This document shows positions 12,271-14,017 of a stretch of DNA of 14,017 nucleotides, piece after piece. A program made the position numbers and the translations under genes. Each line of letters begins with the position of its first letter. Within the stretch, counting starts at the first letter, position 1. Source of the stretch: an uncultured Bacilli bacterium (lineage in GTDB: Bacteria; Bacillota_I; Bacilli_A; RF39; UBA660); contig CALVRP010000081.1 in assembly GCA_944358665.1 (NCBI GenBank), positions 1 through 14,017 of the forward strand. Reading direction: 5' to 3'. Under the pieces are notes generated by a model that was not told the DNA's origin, did not search any database, and worked only from the letters and a program-made list of their open reading frames with translations.

Positions 12271-14017
12271 TGAAGAAACAAAAAAACCAACTCCTAGAGG
12301 GCCTGGAGCCATGAATGTGGTTGATTCAGCTAAGGATTTTAAAGGATCAGTCAAAAGATTATTTCACGAATTAGATAAATTTAAAGTTTTAATTTTTACA
12401 GCTTTTGTTTTAGCAATATTAGGTTCGATAATTTCTATTTTAGCGCCTAATAGATTATCTGATTTAACAGATGAAATTTCTAAAGGCTTAGTTATTAATG
12501 AAGATAATTTAAAAACGCTTACTGAAAAGATAGAAAATAGTGTTAGTGAAGATGTTTTAGAAAAAAAATTACCTGAAATTTTAGCTTTTGATTTATCATC
12601 TGAAAGTATTGCTGAAGTTCAAATGTTGGACATTAGTGATGAGGATAAAGCTTTATTTATGAATGCTTTAGAGCAAATGCAAACTGGTGATACTTCAGAC
12701 TTGAGTAAATTACCTGATAGTGTGTTAGAAGTTATTTTGCCAGATTCTACTTATAAAGGTGAAAAAATATCTTCAAGTGATAAAATAGAGTTCTTAAAAG
12801 CCGATAAAAATGAAATGAATTTTCCAAAAAGCTTTCAAGAAGTTTTATTTACACCGATTACTATTGATGGAACAGAAATATCTAAAAGTAGTCAGTATGA
12901 GTTTATAGTTGCAATGAGTACTTTAGATAAGGATGCTGCAGCGACAGATATTTATAAAAAATTAGATACTTTACCAGATGATATTAAAGATGTTATTAAA
13001 CCATCTATGGATTTTTCGGTAATTAAAGGTATTGCTTTATTGCTTTTATGCATGTATTTAGTAAGTGCGATATGTACTTATATTCAAGCTATTTGTATGA
13101 CTAATGTTTCTAATAAATTTGCGAGAAGTTTAAGAAGCAAAATTTCAACTAAAATTAATAAATTACCTTTAAAATATTTTGATAAACATCCTATTGGAGA
13201 TACTTTATCAAGAGTAACTAATGATGTTGATATGATTGCGCAGTCAATGAACCAGTCTTTAGCTTCTTTAGTAAGTGCCATTACTTTATTTTTAGGGACA
13301 ATTGTTATGATGTTTATCACTAATTGGATTTTAGCCCTAACTGCAATAATTGCAAGTTTACTCGGTTTTACTGGTATGATATTTATTTTAAAAAGAAGCC
13401 AAAAATATTTTTCAGCCAGACAAAAAGAACTTGGTAATTTAAATGGTCATATTGAAGAGATATATTCAGGTTTAAATGTTGTTAAAACTTATAATGGTCA
13501 GAGAGAGGCTGATGAAAAATTTGATCTTTATAATCAGAAAGTTTATGACGCCAATCGTAAAAGTCAGTTTTTATCAGGTTTAATGATGCCTATAATGGTT
13601 TTTATTGGTAATTTTGGTTATGTAGCAGTTTGTATTGTCGGCGCTTTACTTACAATGAATAATGTTATTACATTTGGAGTAATAGTGGCCTTTATCGTAT
13701 ATGTTAGATTGTTTACATCACCGCTTTCACAAATTGCGCAGGCATTTACTTCTTTGCAATCAAGTGTAGCTGCTAGTGAAAGGGTATTCGAATTTACTGA
13801 TGAAAAAGAAATGCCCGATGAAACTAATTTTAAAACTAAATTATCCAAAGAAGAAATTAAGGGGGCTATTAGTTTTAAAAATGTGGCTTTTAAATACGAC
13901 GATAGTGAAAAATTAATTATTCATAATTTTACAGCCAGTGCTGATCCTGGTCAAAAAATTGCGATTGTTGGTCCAACTGGTGCTGGGAAGACAACAATGG
14001 TAAAGTTGTTGATGCGT
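12263..14017 (+). CDS. ABC exporter half-transporter with large extracellular insertion (partial, runs off the window)
   Basis: This is the second subunit of the heterodimeric exporter. 585 codons are in the window, open to the last base and ending just after Walker A GPTGAGKTT (570-578). ATG 12263 follows AAAGGAGG by 9 nt. The N-terminus has the PTPRGPGAM motif, then KDFKGSVKRL as expected for the longer subunit of such pairs. TM1 is about 41-62; TM2 begins near 253. Between them lie about 185 polar residues rather than a short loop, so a folded extracellular domain is inserted there. The rest of the membrane domain is typical (FDKHPIGDTLSRVTNDVDMI near 306-325; GHIEEIYSGLNVVKTYNG near 395-412). 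The signature, Walker B and switch residues lie outside the window; they are expected to be canonical to complement the partner. Confidence 0.93.
   Translation, partial: MHNEETKKPTPRGPGAMNVVDSAKDFKGSVKRLFHELDKFKVLIFTAFVLAILGSIISILAPNRLSDLTDEISKGLVINEDNLKTLTEKIENSVSEDVLEKKLPEILAFDLSSESIAEVQMLDISDEDKALFMNALEQMQTGDTSDLSKLPDSVLEVILPDSTYKGEKISSSDKIEFLKADKNEMNFPKSFQEVLFTPITIDGTEISKSSQYEFIVAMSTLDKDAAATDIYKKLDTLPDDIKDVIKPSMDFSVIKGIALLLLCMYLVSAICTYIQAICMTNVSNKFARSLRSKISTKINKLPLKYFDKHPIGDTLSRVTNDVDMIAQSMNQSLASLVSAITLFLGTIVMMFITNWILALTAIIASLLGFTGMIFILKRSQKYFSARQKELGNLNGHIEEIYSGLNVVKTYNGQREADEKFDLYNQKVYDANRKSQFLSGLMMPIMVFIGNFGYVAVCIVGALLTMNNVITFGVIVAFIVYVRLFTSPLSQIAQAFTSLQSSVAASERVFEFTDEKEMPDETNFKTKLSKEEIKGAISFKNVAFKYDDSEKLIIHNFTASADPGQKIAIVGPTGAGKTTMVKLLMR

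Noticed and set aside
13084..13848. Minus-strand open frames within the second ABC gene (78 and 76 codons)
   Set aside because: They have no ribosome binding site or recognisable domain and lie fully antisense to a well-supported exporter gene.

Overview
The window is very AT-rich, with many poly-A/T stretches and AGA as the usual arginine codon. Genes have Gram-positive features: strong AAGGAG-type ribosome binding sites, frequent TTG/GTG starts, extended -10 (TGnTATAAT) promoters and short hairpin plus U-run terminators. With a YqfQ-like protein, a YdbS/YdbT-type pair, QueH and a MarR-ABC-ABC operon, this points to a low-GC Bacillota (Bacilli, perhaps an uncultured gut Erysipelotrichales/RF39-like lineage). 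The taxon is inference. All twelve complete genes end in TAA (9) or TAG (3), none in TGA, but no in-frame TGA is needed to read tryptophan.

Layout. 1-1484: an ISL3-family insertion sequence, transposase on the minus strand, both imperfect terminal repeats visible; the window begins at (or one base inside) its left end. 1521-1907: a minus-strand yqfQ-like gene with its terminator, divergent from 2024-4449: a GspF/PilC-type inner-membrane protein and a prepilin peptidase, two parts of a type IV pilus/competence-type machine whose ATPase and pilins are not here. 4432-6610: two phage- or mobile-element-related DNA-binding-type genes, a KilA-N protein and a RhuM protein. Each is preceded by the same ~134 bp cassette (end of the prepilin peptidase gene, terminator, promoter with a palindrome, leader, TTG start), so the KilA-N gene sits between direct repeats. 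6653-9954: a probable co-directional run of two bPH2 membrane proteins (YdbS/YdbT type), QueH and a membrane-anchored polysaccharide deacetylase, closed by a terminator. 9987-14017: a MarR regulator with a strong promoter and an inverted-repeat operator, followed by two ABC exporter half-transporters; the second runs off the window end.

How the genes work together. The last operon looks like a self-regulated heterodimeric multidrug or peptide exporter: the first subunit has a degenerate ATP site, and the second carries a large extracellular insertion between TM1 and TM2. The bPH2 pair and the polysaccharide deacetylase fit a cell-envelope protection theme. The KilA-N/RhuM block is the accessory part of the window and the most likely place for something undescribed: shared duplicated control region, an operator-like palindrome on both promoters, and a perfect 25-nt palindrome inside the rhuM coding sequence. 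No CRISPR array, tRNA or rRNA was recognised. No gene-free stretch exceeds about 200 bases.
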